Part shown: one piece after another, positions 18,860 through 26,980 of the stretch
Numbering within the stretch: position 1 is the first letter of the stretch
How the letters are laid out: every line of letters begins with the position of its first letter
NCBI RefSeq assembly: GCF_042685645.1
Contig: NZ_JBHUNX010000001.1
Span: 186,001-250,000 of the forward strand
Length of the DNA stretch: 64,000 nucleotides
From: Salininema proteolyticum
Lineage (GTDB): Bacteria; Actinomycetota; Actinomycetes; Mycobacteriales; Micromonosporaceae
Direction of reading: 5' to 3'
The notes under the pieces: generated by a model
The model's input: only the letters and a program-made list of their open reading frames with translations
What the model was told of the DNA's origin: nothing
Database searches by the model: none
Position numbers and translations under genes: made by a program

Positions 18860-19927
18860 GTGGCCGACCAAGTGACCCTCTGCAAACGATGCGGCAAACC
18901 CGTTCCCCAACAACGCGGACGCGGACGCCCCCGCCTCTACTGCCCCGAAGGCGACTGCGCCTCCCAAGCCAAGAGGCAGCGCGAGATGCGACGGTCGACC
19001 CCCGGGCTCGAAGGCGCGCTCGCCCGAGCCGAAGAACTGTACGAGAACATCGAGCAGTCCCTGTCCACCGCCCTCGGCCCCCTCGCCGAAGCACTCCGCG
19101 CCGAAACCGACCCCGCCGAAGTCGAAGCCCGACTCGCCCAGGTCAAGGCAGAATCCGCCGACGCCGTCCGAGCGGCCCGAGCCGAACGCGACGAACAGGC
19201 GAACCGCCTGACCCACCTCGAAGAACAGTACGCCGCCCGGACCGCCGACCTCGACACCGCGAAAGAAGAGGCGCACCAGGCCCGACAGCGCGCCAACGAC
19301 GCCGCCGACAAGACCGCCGAAGCGCGCCGCGAAGCGGAGAAGGCGATCGCCGCAGGCGAAGAGGCCCGAACCGAGGCGCGCAGCGCCGTCGAGGCGGCGG
19401 AGGCCGCCGCCCGCGAAGCGCAGACCGCTCGCGAGGAGGCCGAGGCGTCAGCCGAGGAAGCCGAACGGCGGCGGCGCGAAGCCTTCGACGCGCGGGCGAT
19501 CGCCGAACAGGCGATGAGCGCCGCGCAAGAGGACGCCGAGCGGCAGCGCGAGGCCGCCGACGAGGCCCGCGCGGAGGGCCGCGAAGCGGTCCTGCGGGCC
19601 GAGGCTCAGGTGGACGCCGCTGAGGCGAGAGCCGGTGCGGCGCAGAAGGACGCACAAGAGGCGCGCGAGGAGACGCAGCGGTTCGAGACCCGCGTCGAAG
19701 AGCTGATCGGCCAGCTGGCCGTCGCGCGCCACGAGGCCTCCGCCAAAGCGGCCGACGCCGACCGCCTCCGCTCCGAGCACTCCGGGGAACTCGCGGCACT
19801 CCGCGCCGAGATGGAGGACCTCCGCCGTTCGAACACCGATCTCACCGTCGAGAACCAAGTGGTTCAGGAACGCAACCTCCGGCTGGCCGAAGAGAACCGC
19901 GTACTCCGCGAGAACGCCGAAGAGTGA
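18860..19927 (+). CDS. Zinc-ribbon protein with long coiled coil
   Basis: 355 aa. The N-terminus carries four cysteines, C-x2-C (residues 8, 11) and C-x4-C (28, 33), in a basic context (RGRGRPRLY, KRQREMRR) that could bind zinc and DNA. From about residue 50 to the end the protein is almost pure charged alpha-helix (Ala/Glu/Arg heptads such as EEAERRRREAFDARA), predicting a coiled coil of some 300 residues ending in leucine-zipper-like repeats (ERNLRLAEENRVLRENAEE). It resembles KfrA/SMC-like DNA-associated coiled-coil proteins in layout only. Function unknown; a nucleoid or partition role is speculative. The transcript is leaderless. Confidence 0.75.
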   Translation: MADQVTLCKRCGKPVPQQRGRGRPRLYCPEGDCASQAKRQREMRRSTPGLEGALARAEELYENIEQSLSTALGPLAEALRAETDPAEVEARLAQVKAESADAVRAARAERDEQANRLTHLEEQYAARTADLDTAKEEAHQARQRANDAADKTAEARREAEKAIAAGEEARTEARSAVEAAEAAAREAQTAREEAEASAEEAERRRREAFDARAIAEQAMSAAQEDAERQREAADEARAEGREAVLRAEAQVDAAEARAGAAQKDAQEAREETQRFETRVEELIGQLAVARHEASAKAADADRLRSEHSGELAALRAEMEDLRRSNTDLTVENQVVQERNLRLAEENRVLRENAEE

Positions 19928-20018
19928 CCGATCAGGCCGTATTTCGGTGCATATCGAAATACAGGCCGGTGTCACGGCGCGTTCGGAACGGGTTCACCGC
20001 CGGTTCACGCCCGAATCC

Positions 20019-20024
20019 TAGGCT
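20019..20024 (+). promoter_or_regulatory. -10 of leaderless unknown gene
   Basis: TAGGCT, 6 nt, then GTG 20031. Confidence 0.55.
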
Positions 20025-20030
20025 CAGGGC

Positions 20031-21245
20031 GTGGCAACCATCGAAAAGGCAACAGAGACGGTCGCCCGCTGGCAAGGCCGGGAGTACGAGGCTCGCGTAC
20101 TCGCCGACGGCGCCGCCTACGAACTGATCAGCCCCGTACCCCAAGAGGGCTTCCGGCCCTCGGCCGGCCGCTTCCGCCGCTACGTCCATGTCAAGGACAC
20201 CGTCACCGAACCCTATGTACCCCATCCCGACACGCCCATCTGCCTCCCCGTCGACTCCGGGCTGGACCAGGCCAGGATCCAGAACCTCACCCAGAGGGCC
20301 GGACTGACGCCCCGGGAGGCCGACATCGTCACCCACGTCCGCAACACCGCCCGCGTCCGCCGCGGCACCCGCATGGTCAAACCCCTCAGCGCCCAGCAGG
20401 TCTCGCGGCAGCTCCACAGCCCGCCCACCATCGGCGGCGTCTGCTACCGCGAATACGACACCGCGCACCTGCGCCTCCCCGAGCACCGCCAGGCCCTGTC
20501 CGGCGACCCCGACGTCGCCGCCACCGTCGCCTTCGCGCTGCGCTGGAACGCCGTCGACGCCGGCGACTACGTGCCCACCGACCTCCGGCACTTCCCGGGG
20601 CTGCCCACGATGAGCTCCCGCGAGCGCCGCGGGACCCTCGTCATCGGGTCCGGATTCCTCCCCTCGCCCTCCGAGCTCATCCCCGAGTTCGCCACCGCGC
20701 GCCTGGCCGACATCCCGCTCACCTCGGGCGCCGAGATCCTCGCCTACACGCCCGAAGGCGAGGAGGTCCTGCTGTTCCAGTACCAGGCGGGGACGCGCAC
20801 CTGGGAGCGGATGGCGGGGGCCCGGCGCAAGAACCTCCTCGACCAGGTCCCCGGCAACCAGGGCAACCGCACGCGCTACTTCGTCGAACCGTCGCGCTGG
20901 TCGGGCCTCGTCGCCCTGCACGAGGACCGGACCGTCACGGCCACCGCGGACCTCGGCTTCGGCCGCGGCAAGTTCGGCGACGACGTGTTCGTGACCTTCC
21001 TGCCCGGCTCGACCACTCCGACGGTCGTCTCCTCGCCGCAGCGCTTCTACATCACCGGCTGGTGGAAGGGGGTCGAGTGCCTCGCGGTGGACCATTCCGA
21101 CGAGTGGGTCCGCCTGCGCCTGACCCAGCCGTCGATGGAGGACTTCTCCAACCTGAACGTGAGCGCCGTGGAGCGCGGCCTGTACGAGACTTGGGTCCGG
21201 GGCGACGACATCCAGGACTTCCGGACGACCGCCGTCCGGTACTGA
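20031..21245 (+). CDS. Protein of unknown function
   Basis: 404 aa, soluble, no signal peptide or membrane segment. I recognise no family. It has an N-terminal part with VARWQGREYEARVLADG, a central helical part (RAGLTPREADIVTHVRNTA), and a beta-rich C-terminal half with several Trp/Tyr/Phe (FYITGWWKGVECLAVDHSD). Codon use matches the neighbours, and the leaderless start (-10, 6 nt, GTG) supports a real gene. The middle contains a RGTLVIGSGFLP segment followed by conserved-looking acidic motifs, but I cannot assign an active site. Confidence 0.7.
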   Translation: MATIEKATETVARWQGREYEARVLADGAAYELISPVPQEGFRPSAGRFRRYVHVKDTVTEPYVPHPDTPICLPVDSGLDQARIQNLTQRAGLTPREADIVTHVRNTARVRRGTRMVKPLSAQQVSRQLHSPPTIGGVCYREYDTAHLRLPEHRQALSGDPDVAATVAFALRWNAVDAGDYVPTDLRHFPGLPTMSSRERRGTLVIGSGFLPSPSELIPEFATARLADIPLTSGAEILAYTPEGEEVLLFQYQAGTRTWERMAGARRKNLLDQVPGNQGNRTRYFVEPSRWSGLVALHEDRTVTATADLGFGRGKFGDDVFVTFLPGSTTPTVVSSPQRFYITGWWKGVECLAVDHSDEWVRLRLTQPSMEDFSNLNVSAVERGLYETWVRGDDIQDFRTTAVRY

Positions 21246-21432
21246 CCGCTCACCGTCCGTCCCGGGACCCGCCCATCCCGGGTATTCGGACGGCGTCCTT
21301 TCCTACTGCCGTGCGTAGGCGCGGTGCATTCCAGAGCATAAGGGGCGCAACGATATTCGTTGGCACGATCACCGAGTGTCAGAAGATGGGAACCGGAGGG
21401 GCGCGACCCCTTGCCATCGAGCCATGTGCGTC

Positions 21433-21438
21433 TATCAT
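21433..21438 (+). promoter_or_regulatory. -10 of SPOUT methyltransferase gene
   Basis: TATCAT. It would give a leader of ~23 nt that carries the AGGAAGGA ribosome binding site (21452-21459) before ATG 21468. Confidence 0.45.
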
Positions 21439-21467
21439 GGGGGTTTCGCATAGGAAGGACCCATGGT

Positions 21468-22352
21468 ATGCAAGCTCCGCAGTGGATAACCGAAAGAGAC
21501 GCCACCTGGAGCCGCGTCGAGGCTCTGCTCAACGACAGGGAACAGCGGAACTCCACCGGCATGTTCCTCGTCGAGGGCGTCCTCGGCGTGCGCACCGCCC
21601 TGGAATACGGGTGGACGGTCCGGGCCCTCCTGTTCAACAGCGGCCTCAACCTCTCCGAAGGGGCCCGCAGCCTCCTCGACGCCACGGGCGGCGACGTGTA
21701 CGCCGTGGCCCCCGAACTGATGGCCGAACTGGGATCCCGCTTCGGCGGCGTCTCCGAGATCACCGCCGTCCTCTCCCACCGCGCCTGGGACCTCGACCTG
21801 GTCCGACCCGGCCCCGGATTCACCGCCGTCGTCTGCGGCCCGACCGCCGACCCCTCCGCCGTCGGAGCCACCCTGAGAGCCGCCCACGCCTTCTCCGCCG
21901 ACATGGTCATCATGGACGCCGGCGTGCCCGACCCCTTCGACCCCCGCGCCGTCCACGCCTCCGCCGGAGCCGTCCTCCGCGTCCCCGTCCTCACCGGCCT
22001 GCCCGTCGACGAGGTGATCGCCTGGACCCGACAACACGGGGAACTCACCGTCGTCGGCGCCTCGCCCACCGGGCAGGACGAGGCCTCCGCCCACGACTTC
22101 ACCGGGCCCACCCTCCTGGTCGTCGCCGACGAGCAGTTCGGACTGCCCAACTCCTGGCGCAACGCGGTGGACGCCACGGTGAGGACGCCCACCCGCGACG
22201 GGATGCCCGGCGTAGACGCCGCCGCCGTCGCCACGATGTGCCTGTACGAGGCCGGACGCCAACGCGCCCCGAAACGCCAGGCCAATGCCGAGCCCGAGCC
22301 TCGCCGCAACGACGGTGAGGGCTTCTTCCCCGTCGGCTTCATGTCGGCCTAG
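21468..22352 (+). CDS. SPOUT/TrmH-like RNA methyltransferase, degenerate motifs
   Basis: 294 aa. The fold landmarks of TrmH/SpoU 2'-O-ribose methyltransferases are present: an N-terminal substrate-binding part (FLVEGVLGVRTALEYG), a motif-1 region DPSAVGATLRAAHAF, a motif-2 region LLVVADEQFGLPNSW and a motif-3 region AAAVATMCLYEAGRQ. Two normally conserved elements are altered: the Asn of motif 1 is replaced by Ala, and the Ser-Leu-Asn-Val-Ser stretch of motif 3 is missing. The motif-1 Arg remains. It may bind RNA or SAM without normal catalysis, or use different chemistry. ATG 21468 is chosen for its strong ribosome binding site. Confidence 0.75.
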   Translation: MQAPQWITERDATWSRVEALLNDREQRNSTGMFLVEGVLGVRTALEYGWTVRALLFNSGLNLSEGARSLLDATGGDVYAVAPELMAELGSRFGGVSEITAVLSHRAWDLDLVRPGPGFTAVVCGPTADPSAVGATLRAAHAFSADMVIMDAGVPDPFDPRAVHASAGAVLRVPVLTGLPVDEVIAWTRQHGELTVVGASPTGQDEASAHDFTGPTLLVVADEQFGLPNSWRNAVDATVRTPTRDGMPGVDAAAVATMCLYEAGRQRAPKRQANAEPEPRRNDGEGFFPVGFMSA

Positions 22353-22431
22353 AGGGTGAGCGGGGCCCGCCCGTTTGCGACAGTGGCGGACACCTGTAAT
22401 CCTCGATAGGGAACATTGAGGAGAACAGCGC

Positions 22432-22983
22432 ATGGCACATGAGAACACCGCCTCGTGGCACTACGGTCCCCTGCCCCCGACCGACGACGCCGCCGCGTGG
22501 ATCTACGGCATCATGCCCGACGGGTGGATCGCCGGACTGCCCGAGCTGACCGTCGACCGCGACGAGATGATCATCATCTGTCCGCTGCCCGCGCCCGAAC
22601 ATCCCGGCGACGCCACCGACTCCGACCGGGCCGCCACCGAAGAGGGGCGCATCTCCCGGTTCCGCGAGGCCACCCGGGACCTGCGCGTGCAGATCGCGCA
22701 ACAGGTCCAGTACCGCTACCAGCGCCAAGCCTCCTGGGGCGCGCGCTGCGGCGGGACGACGATGGTGTTCACCCACCAGTCCGTGCCCGTCACCGCGCGG
22801 CTGAGGCAGCCAGAGCGGCTCGTCCTCGACACGCTCGTCGGATCCGGCGTCGCCTCTTCGCGATCGGACGCGCTCGCCTGGTGTGTGAGGCTCGTGGAGC
22901 AGCACGCCGAGGACTGGTTCGCCGAGTTGCGCGACGCGATGACGTCGGTGGACGACTTGCGCAGGCGAGGCCCCGGGGTCTGA
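22432..22983 (+). CDS. Small protein with putative ribbon-helix-helix domain
   Basis: 183 aa, soluble. ATG 22432 follows GGAGA at 7 nt. The C-terminal ~65 residues (VTARLRQPERLVLDTLVGSG then SRSDALAWCVRLV) fit the beta-strand/helix-turn-helix pattern of ribbon-helix-helix DNA-binding proteins. The N-terminal half (WHYGPLPPTDDAAAWIYG, LPELTVDRDEMIIICPLP) is not recognised. It may be a transcription regulator or antitoxin-like protein, but no toxin gene adjoins it. The family assignment is inference from pattern only. Confidence 0.65.
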   Translation: MAHENTASWHYGPLPPTDDAAAWIYGIMPDGWIAGLPELTVDRDEMIIICPLPAPEHPGDATDSDRAATEEGRISRFREATRDLRVQIAQQVQYRYQRQASWGARCGGTTMVFTHQSVPVTARLRQPERLVLDTLVGSGVASSRSDALAWCVRLVEQHAEDWFAELRDAMTSVDDLRRRGPGV

Positions 22984-23032
22984 GAACGAATGAGGAGCCG
23001 GTGTGCCGCCGCCGCGGCGCGTCGGGCTGCGG

Positions 23033-23522
23033 TCAGGGGCCGAAGATCTCGTTCCGAGATGTCGCCTGGAAGGCGGCGACCTGCCACCGCTCGAGTTGTC
23101 GGGGGTCGTCGCACTCGGCGATCTTCCGCAGATCGTCGTCGGTCAGGGCGACGTCCCGGATCTCACAGTAGCGGATGAGGGACTGCCTTATGCCCTTGAG
23201 CAGGCCGATCGCCTCTCCGTGTTTTTTGCCGCGCTGTTCTCCGCGCTTTTCCCGCTCGTTGAGAAGGCGACTTTCGTACGGATATGATTCCATTGCCATG
23301 AGTTGCTCCAGCAGGTTCTTGGGCCCGTCAGAAAGGGCCGACGACAGAGAAGACCGAGTCGCAGTTCAACGGCCTGATTGCGACGTTGGAGGACACCTCC
23401 GACCCGGGCGTCGCCGCTGTGGCGCGGGGGCGTTCGAATCCGGCGATCTCGAGTAGGTCCAGCGCGGTTTCCGGTCTGCTCTGCAGAATCCGGAGGGGGA
23501 CCTCGTGTTCGGCTGTTACCAT
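23033..23522 (-). pseudogene. Decayed Rpn-family (PD-(D/E)XK) nuclease/transposase-like gene
   Basis: The first part, from ATG 23522, reads MVTAEHEVPLRILQSRPE, typical of the N-terminus of a large actinobacterial Rpn/putative-transposase family of ~290 aa. That frame hits a stop near 23331. The family C-terminus then continues in another frame: KNLLEQLMAMESYPYES, then a charged EKRGEQRGKKHGEAIGLLKG helix, and DDLRKIAECDDPRQLERW near the end. Around 130 residues expected between these, which would include the nuclease core, are missing. An internal deletion with frameshift, near 23330-23345, is the simplest reading. It is therefore not functional as a nuclease. Confidence 0.75.
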
Positions 23523-23659
23523 TCGCCCAGGATACGAATCGCGTCGCGAGTCGGATCCCGTTGACACGCACTGTAAATTGTCGGAAACGAGACAAGTCGT
23601 AAGGCGCGGTGGAGGCCGATCACCGGGCTCGGCCACGTTCTCCGGACCGCTGCACGAGA

Positions 23660-24220
23660 TCAGACGTTCAACGTCTTCCTAAGCACCGCGTATATATGGT
23701 CTACGTCGGCGGGGGCGTTCTCGATGAGCAGCGCCGTGCACATCCCGTCCGATACCGCCACCAGCGCTGAGATGGCCTCGGGGTCGTCGGTGCAGCGCCC
23801 GCCCAGCTCCGCCACGTTCTCCCGCCAGCGCCTGGCGACCGGGCGAAGCGCCGGCCTACGTGATGCCAAAGTGGACAGCTCACGCTCGGCCAGCGCCCGG
23901 TCGCGCCCCGGCCCGCCCGCCGACTCGGCGATGAGCTCGGCCAGGCCGCGCAAAACGTCCTCGCGCCGATCGATGATCGCGCGGATCTTCGCGGTATAGG
24001 AGTCCGCAACGGTGGCCAGCGCGGCTACGAGCAGATCGTCGATGGTGGCGAAGTAATAGGCGCTCAGGCTGGTCGGAATGCCGGCCTCCTTGGCGACGGC
24101 GCGGTGGGTGACCCCTCCGGCGCCGTCCCGCTGCACCACGGCGAGGGCGGCGGCGATGATCTCGGCACGGCGCTTGGCCCCTCTGGCCTTGCGCCCGTCG
24201 CTCGCCTCGTCCCCGCTCAT
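23660..24220 (-). CDS. TetR family transcriptional regulator
   Basis: 186 aa. The N-terminal HTH (AEIIAAALAVVQRDGAGGVT, then HRAVAKEAGIPTSLSAYYF) is the standard TetR DNA-binding domain; the remaining ~120 residues form the helical ligand-binding part. It lies 39 bp downstream of, and on the same strand as, the MFS exporter gene, so the two are likely one operon. The inverted repeat upstream of the exporter (25705-25741) is the obvious candidate binding site, which would make the operon autoregulated and induced by an exported compound. Confidence 0.88.
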   Translation of the reverse strand: MSGDEASDGRKARGAKRRAEIIAAALAVVQRDGAGGVTHRAVAKEAGIPTSLSAYYFATIDDLLVAALATVADSYTAKIRAIIDRREDVLRGLAELIAESAGGPGRDRALAERELSTLASRRPALRPVARRWRENVAELGGRCTDDPEAISALVAVSDGMCTALLIENAPADVDHIYAVLRKTLNV

Positions 24221-24259
24221 CGCGCCTCCTGTCCGCCCGGTACAACTGTACCGCCACGG

Positions 24260-25678
24260 TCAGTCGGCCCCGATGGGTCTCAAGTGCTTGAGCGTGGTCA
24301 TGCAGAGCACGGCCACGGCGGCCGTCGCCACCGCCGCCGTCAGCGACGAGGCCATGAGCCCGGCGGTGAAGGCGGCGTTCTCCTCCGCCGGCGTCTCGGG
24401 TGACCGGCCGAGCCGGATCGCCGTGGTGAGGCTACCAAGCAGGGCGACCCCGGCGGCGATTCCGAACTCCTGGACCGTCTCCGACAGCGCGGCGGCGGAA
24501 CCGGACTTCTCGGCCGGGGCGGCGCCGACGACGATGTCGGTGCCGAGCGCCGCGATGCCTCCGAGCCCCAGGTAGACCAGGGCGAAACCCGCGACCACGA
24601 ACGCCTTTCCGCCCAGGTCGGCCCCCGCGATGAGCAGGTAGCCCGCCACGGAGACGGCCAGCGCGGCCGCTATGACGACGGCGGGCCGCACGCGCCGGGC
24701 CAAGATCGGAGCGCCGACGGCCGCGACGATCATCGTCAGCGCGGGAGGCCCCATCCACAGGCCGGCCGCGGCGGGAGAGAGTCCCTCGACGGTCTGGAGG
24801 TACTGCGTCACCAGGTACATGGCCCCGCCGACGCCGACCAGCCCGACGAGGAGCACCGCCAATGCCGCGGAGAACCCCTTGTCGGCGAAGAGCCCCACGT
24901 CCACCAGGGGAGCGTCGAGCCGCCGCTGCCGCCGGGCGAACACCGTGCCGGCCACGGCCCCGGCCAGGAAAAGGGCAGCGGTCGAGAGGTCGAAGCCGTT
25001 GGCCGCGATGTGCTTGACGGCGTACACGACCGGCAGGATCGCCGCCAGGGAGAGGAGGACGCTCGCCAGGTCGAGGCGCTGCCCGGTCGGCGCCGAGTAC
25101 TCCGGCAGCAGTCTCGGCGCCGCGACGAGCACGACCGCAGCGGCCGGTACGGCGAGGAGAAAGGCCGCGCCCCACCAGAAGAGGTCGACCAGGAGGCCGC
25201 CGACCACGGGACCGGCGGCCATGCCCACGGCGAACATGGTGACCCAGACGCCGATCGCCACGGCCCTCTGGTGAACATCCGTGAACATGGTGCCGATCAG
25301 GGAGAGCGTCGAGGGCATGAGGGTCGCGCCCGCGATACCCAGCAGGGCCCGGGCGGCGATGAGGGCCTCCGCGCTCGGGGCGAAGGCGGCGAAGAGGGAG
25401 GCGGCGGCGAAGGCGGACACCCCGATCATGAGCAGGCGCCGGCGGCCCGTGCGGTCGCCCAGGGTGCCCATGGTGATGAGGAAGCCGGCTATTAGGAATC
25501 CGTAGACGTCCATGATCCAGAGCGTCTGGGCGGGGGAAGGGGCGAGGTCGGCGGCCATGCTCGGCAGGGCGAGGTAGAGGACGGTGACGTCGAGGCCGAG
25601 GAGGACGGTCGGGACCGACAGCAGGCCCAGGCCCAGCCATTCCCGGGTTCCGGCCGGCGGGGCTTCGGTGGCTACCAC
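24260..25678 (-). CDS. MFS drug exporter, DHA2 (14-TM) type
   Basis: 472 aa, polytopic, with about 14 hydrophobic segments. The N-terminal region reads LSVPTVLLGLDVTVLYLALP, with motif A MGTLGDRTGRRRLL between TM2 and TM3 and the antiporter motif ARALLGIAGATLMPSTL in TM5. This is the QacA/SmvA-like group that exports cationic or other drugs using the proton gradient. GTG 25678 has an AAGGGG site 8 nt upstream. It is followed by its likely TetR regulator. Substrate cannot be read from sequence. Confidence 0.88.
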   Translation of the reverse strand: MVATEAPPAGTREWLGLGLLSVPTVLLGLDVTVLYLALPSMAADLAPSPAQTLWIMDVYGFLIAGFLITMGTLGDRTGRRRLLMIGVSAFAAASLFAAFAPSAEALIAARALLGIAGATLMPSTLSLIGTMFTDVHQRAVAIGVWVTMFAVGMAAGPVVGGLLVDLFWWGAAFLLAVPAAAVVLVAAPRLLPEYSAPTGQRLDLASVLLSLAAILPVVYAVKHIAANGFDLSTAALFLAGAVAGTVFARRQRRLDAPLVDVGLFADKGFSAALAVLLVGLVGVGGAMYLVTQYLQTVEGLSPAAAGLWMGPPALTMIVAAVGAPILARRVRPAVVIAAALAVSVAGYLLIAGADLGGKAFVVAGFALVYLGLGGIAALGTDIVVGAAPAEKSGSAAALSETVQEFGIAAGVALLGSLTTAIRLGRSPETPAEENAAFTAGLMASSLTAAVATAAVAVLCMTTLKHLRPIGAD

Positions 25679-25704
25679 GGTGGTGCCCCTTTCTGTGGAA
25701 AATT

Positions 25705-25741
25705 AGTTGAACGGTAACACAAGTTGTATATCCGTTCAACT
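25705..25741. promoter_or_regulatory. TetR-type operator over the MFS promoter
   Basis: Perfect inverted repeat AGTTGAACGG (25705-25714), 17-bp spacer, CCGTTCAACT (25732-25741). On the minus strand TTGAAC (-35) lies in one arm and TACCGT (-10), 17 bp on, overlaps the other. A bound dimer would block RNA polymerase directly. Sequence from 25742 to 25903 shows nothing more that I can name. Confidence 0.7.
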
Positions 25742-25903
25742 TTCTTGGGGCACTCCTCGCTGCTGATATCGGTAGGCACGGATAATACAATTCGCGACTA
25801 GAGGCATTCTTGGTATGTTCACCGCGATCCCGCGTTGATAGCTTGCGGTTAGTCGGGCATCGACCCGATATTCCTGTCCGGCACAACGAATCTGGAGAAG
25901 ATA

Positions 25904-26317
25904 GTGCTGAGAGAGAAATTCCGTGAGAACAGACTGCTGACAGCCCTGGTAGTCCTCGCCGCTTCAGTGGGCCTCGCCCTGTCCACTGCCAGTCCCACGA
26001 CGGCGGCACCGTCGGCGGCGGCTCCGCCGTCCGAGCCGACCGCCGCCGTGGTCGACGCCGAGGTGGAAGTCCTACCGGACGCCTCCTGCCGCGCCCGCTT
26101 CAAGCAGGGCGTCAAGCACCGCGCGAGGGCGACCACGAACTCGACGGCCCTGGGCATCATCCCCAAGGGGCGGTGGGTCCCGGCCACGTGCAGCCGCGTG
26201 TCCGGCGGCAAGTACTCCGCCTGCGGAGGCTCGTCGAGCTACTGGCTGAAGGTCAAATGGAACGGGCGATGGGGTTATTCCGCCTGGTACTGCATGAAGG
26301 ACTGGGAGTACAAGTAG
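25904..26317 (+). CDS. Secreted small protein with SH3-like domain
   Basis: 137 aa. GTG 25904 with GGAG 6 nt upstream. An N-terminal signal peptide (REKFRENRLLTALVVLAAS, then Ala-rich to about residue 35) is followed by a Pro/Ala linker and a C-terminal domain with four Cys, Trp and Tyr residues (ALGIIPKGRWVPATC, YWLKVKWNGRWGYSAWYC) like bacterial SH3 domains, which often bind cell-wall peptides. Probably extracellular, disulfide-bonded and wall-associated. Monocistronic, followed by a terminator. Confidence 0.75.
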   Translation: MLREKFRENRLLTALVVLAASVGLALSTASPTTAAPSAAAPPSEPTAAVVDAEVEVLPDASCRARFKQGVKHRARATTNSTALGIIPKGRWVPATCSRVSGGKYSACGGSSSYWLKVKWNGRWGYSAWYCMKDWEYK

Positions 26318-26333
26318 ACCTCGTCCCGAGGGT

Positions 26334-26365
26334 GAGGGGCCGTCCCGAAAAGGGGGCGGCCCCTC
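26334..26365 (+). terminator. Terminator after SH3-like gene
   Basis: GAGGGGCCG pairs with CGGCCCCTC around a short loop, 16 bp after the stop. A 20-bp stretch beginning GGGCGGCCCCTCCGTG recurs at 26354-26373 and 26415-26434. Confidence 0.6.
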
Positions 26366-26444
26366 CGTGCGCCAGAGCCCGGATGCGTCAGCCGCAATGG
26401 GCTCCACTGGGGTTGGGCGGCCCCTCCGTGCGCCCGGGCCCGAG

Positions 26445-26474
26445 TTGGCAATATCTATCGAAAAACGATATATT
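26445..26474 (+). promoter_or_regulatory. Promoter of DUF2975/HTH operon
   Basis: TTGGCA (26445-26450) and TATATT (26469-26474), 18-bp spacer. Confidence 0.55.
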
Positions 26475-26481
26475 ATTATCG
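26456..26481. promoter_or_regulatory. Operator of DUF2975/HTH operon
   Basis: TATCG-AAAAA-CGATA (26456-26470) is a perfect palindrome inside the promoter; a further TATCG half-site lies at 26477-26481. The small HTH protein of the operon is the likely binder. Confidence 0.55.
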
Positions 26482-26503
26482 TGATTCGAGAGAAGGAGGA
26501 GCC

Positions 26504-26980
26504 ATGGGCCGACTGACCGTCCTGGCACTGCGGACCGTGATAGCGCTGGCCTTCGCCGGCTCCCTGGTCGTGCAACTGCTGATGATCCCGATGACGGCGA
26601 TCAACGACGAGCGGGCGGGCAACGACCTGAGCGCCCGCGACGTCGCCCTCATGGCGATCGCCGTTCTCGCCCTCCTATGCATGCAGGTGGTCGCCGTCTG
26701 CGTCTGGAGACTCCTGACGATGGTGCGCAAGGGAACCGTGTTCTCCCACGGGGCCTTCCGGTTCGTGCACACGGTCATCGCGGCTGTGTCCACCGCCTCG
26801 GCACTGGTGCTGGTCTTCGGCGCGCTCCTGGCACCGGGCGACGACGTCCCGCCCGGGATGGTGCTCCTCATCGGGGGAGTGGCCGTCGTGCTCGCGGGCG
26901 TGGCACTCATCGTCGCCGTCATGAGGGCACTGCTGGCACAGGCGGTGGACCTGCGGTCCGAACTGGACGAGGTGATCTGA
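26504..26980 (+). CDS. DUF2975 membrane protein
   Basis: 158 aa with four hydrophobic segments (about residues 10-30, 48-70, 92-112 and 118-140). Length and pattern fit DUF2975, a family nearly always paired with a small Cro/CI-type regulator as here. Strong AGAAGGAGGA ribosome binding site before ATG 26504. The function of the family is not established; a membrane-sensing role together with the HTH protein is plausible. Confidence 0.8.
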   Translation: MGRLTVLALRTVIALAFAGSLVVQLLMIPMTAINDERAGNDLSARDVALMAIAVLALLCMQVVAVCVWRLLTMVRKGTVFSHGAFRFVHTVIAAVSTASALVLVFGALLAPGDDVPPGMVLLIGGVAVVLAGVALIVAVMRALLAQAVDLRSELDEVI

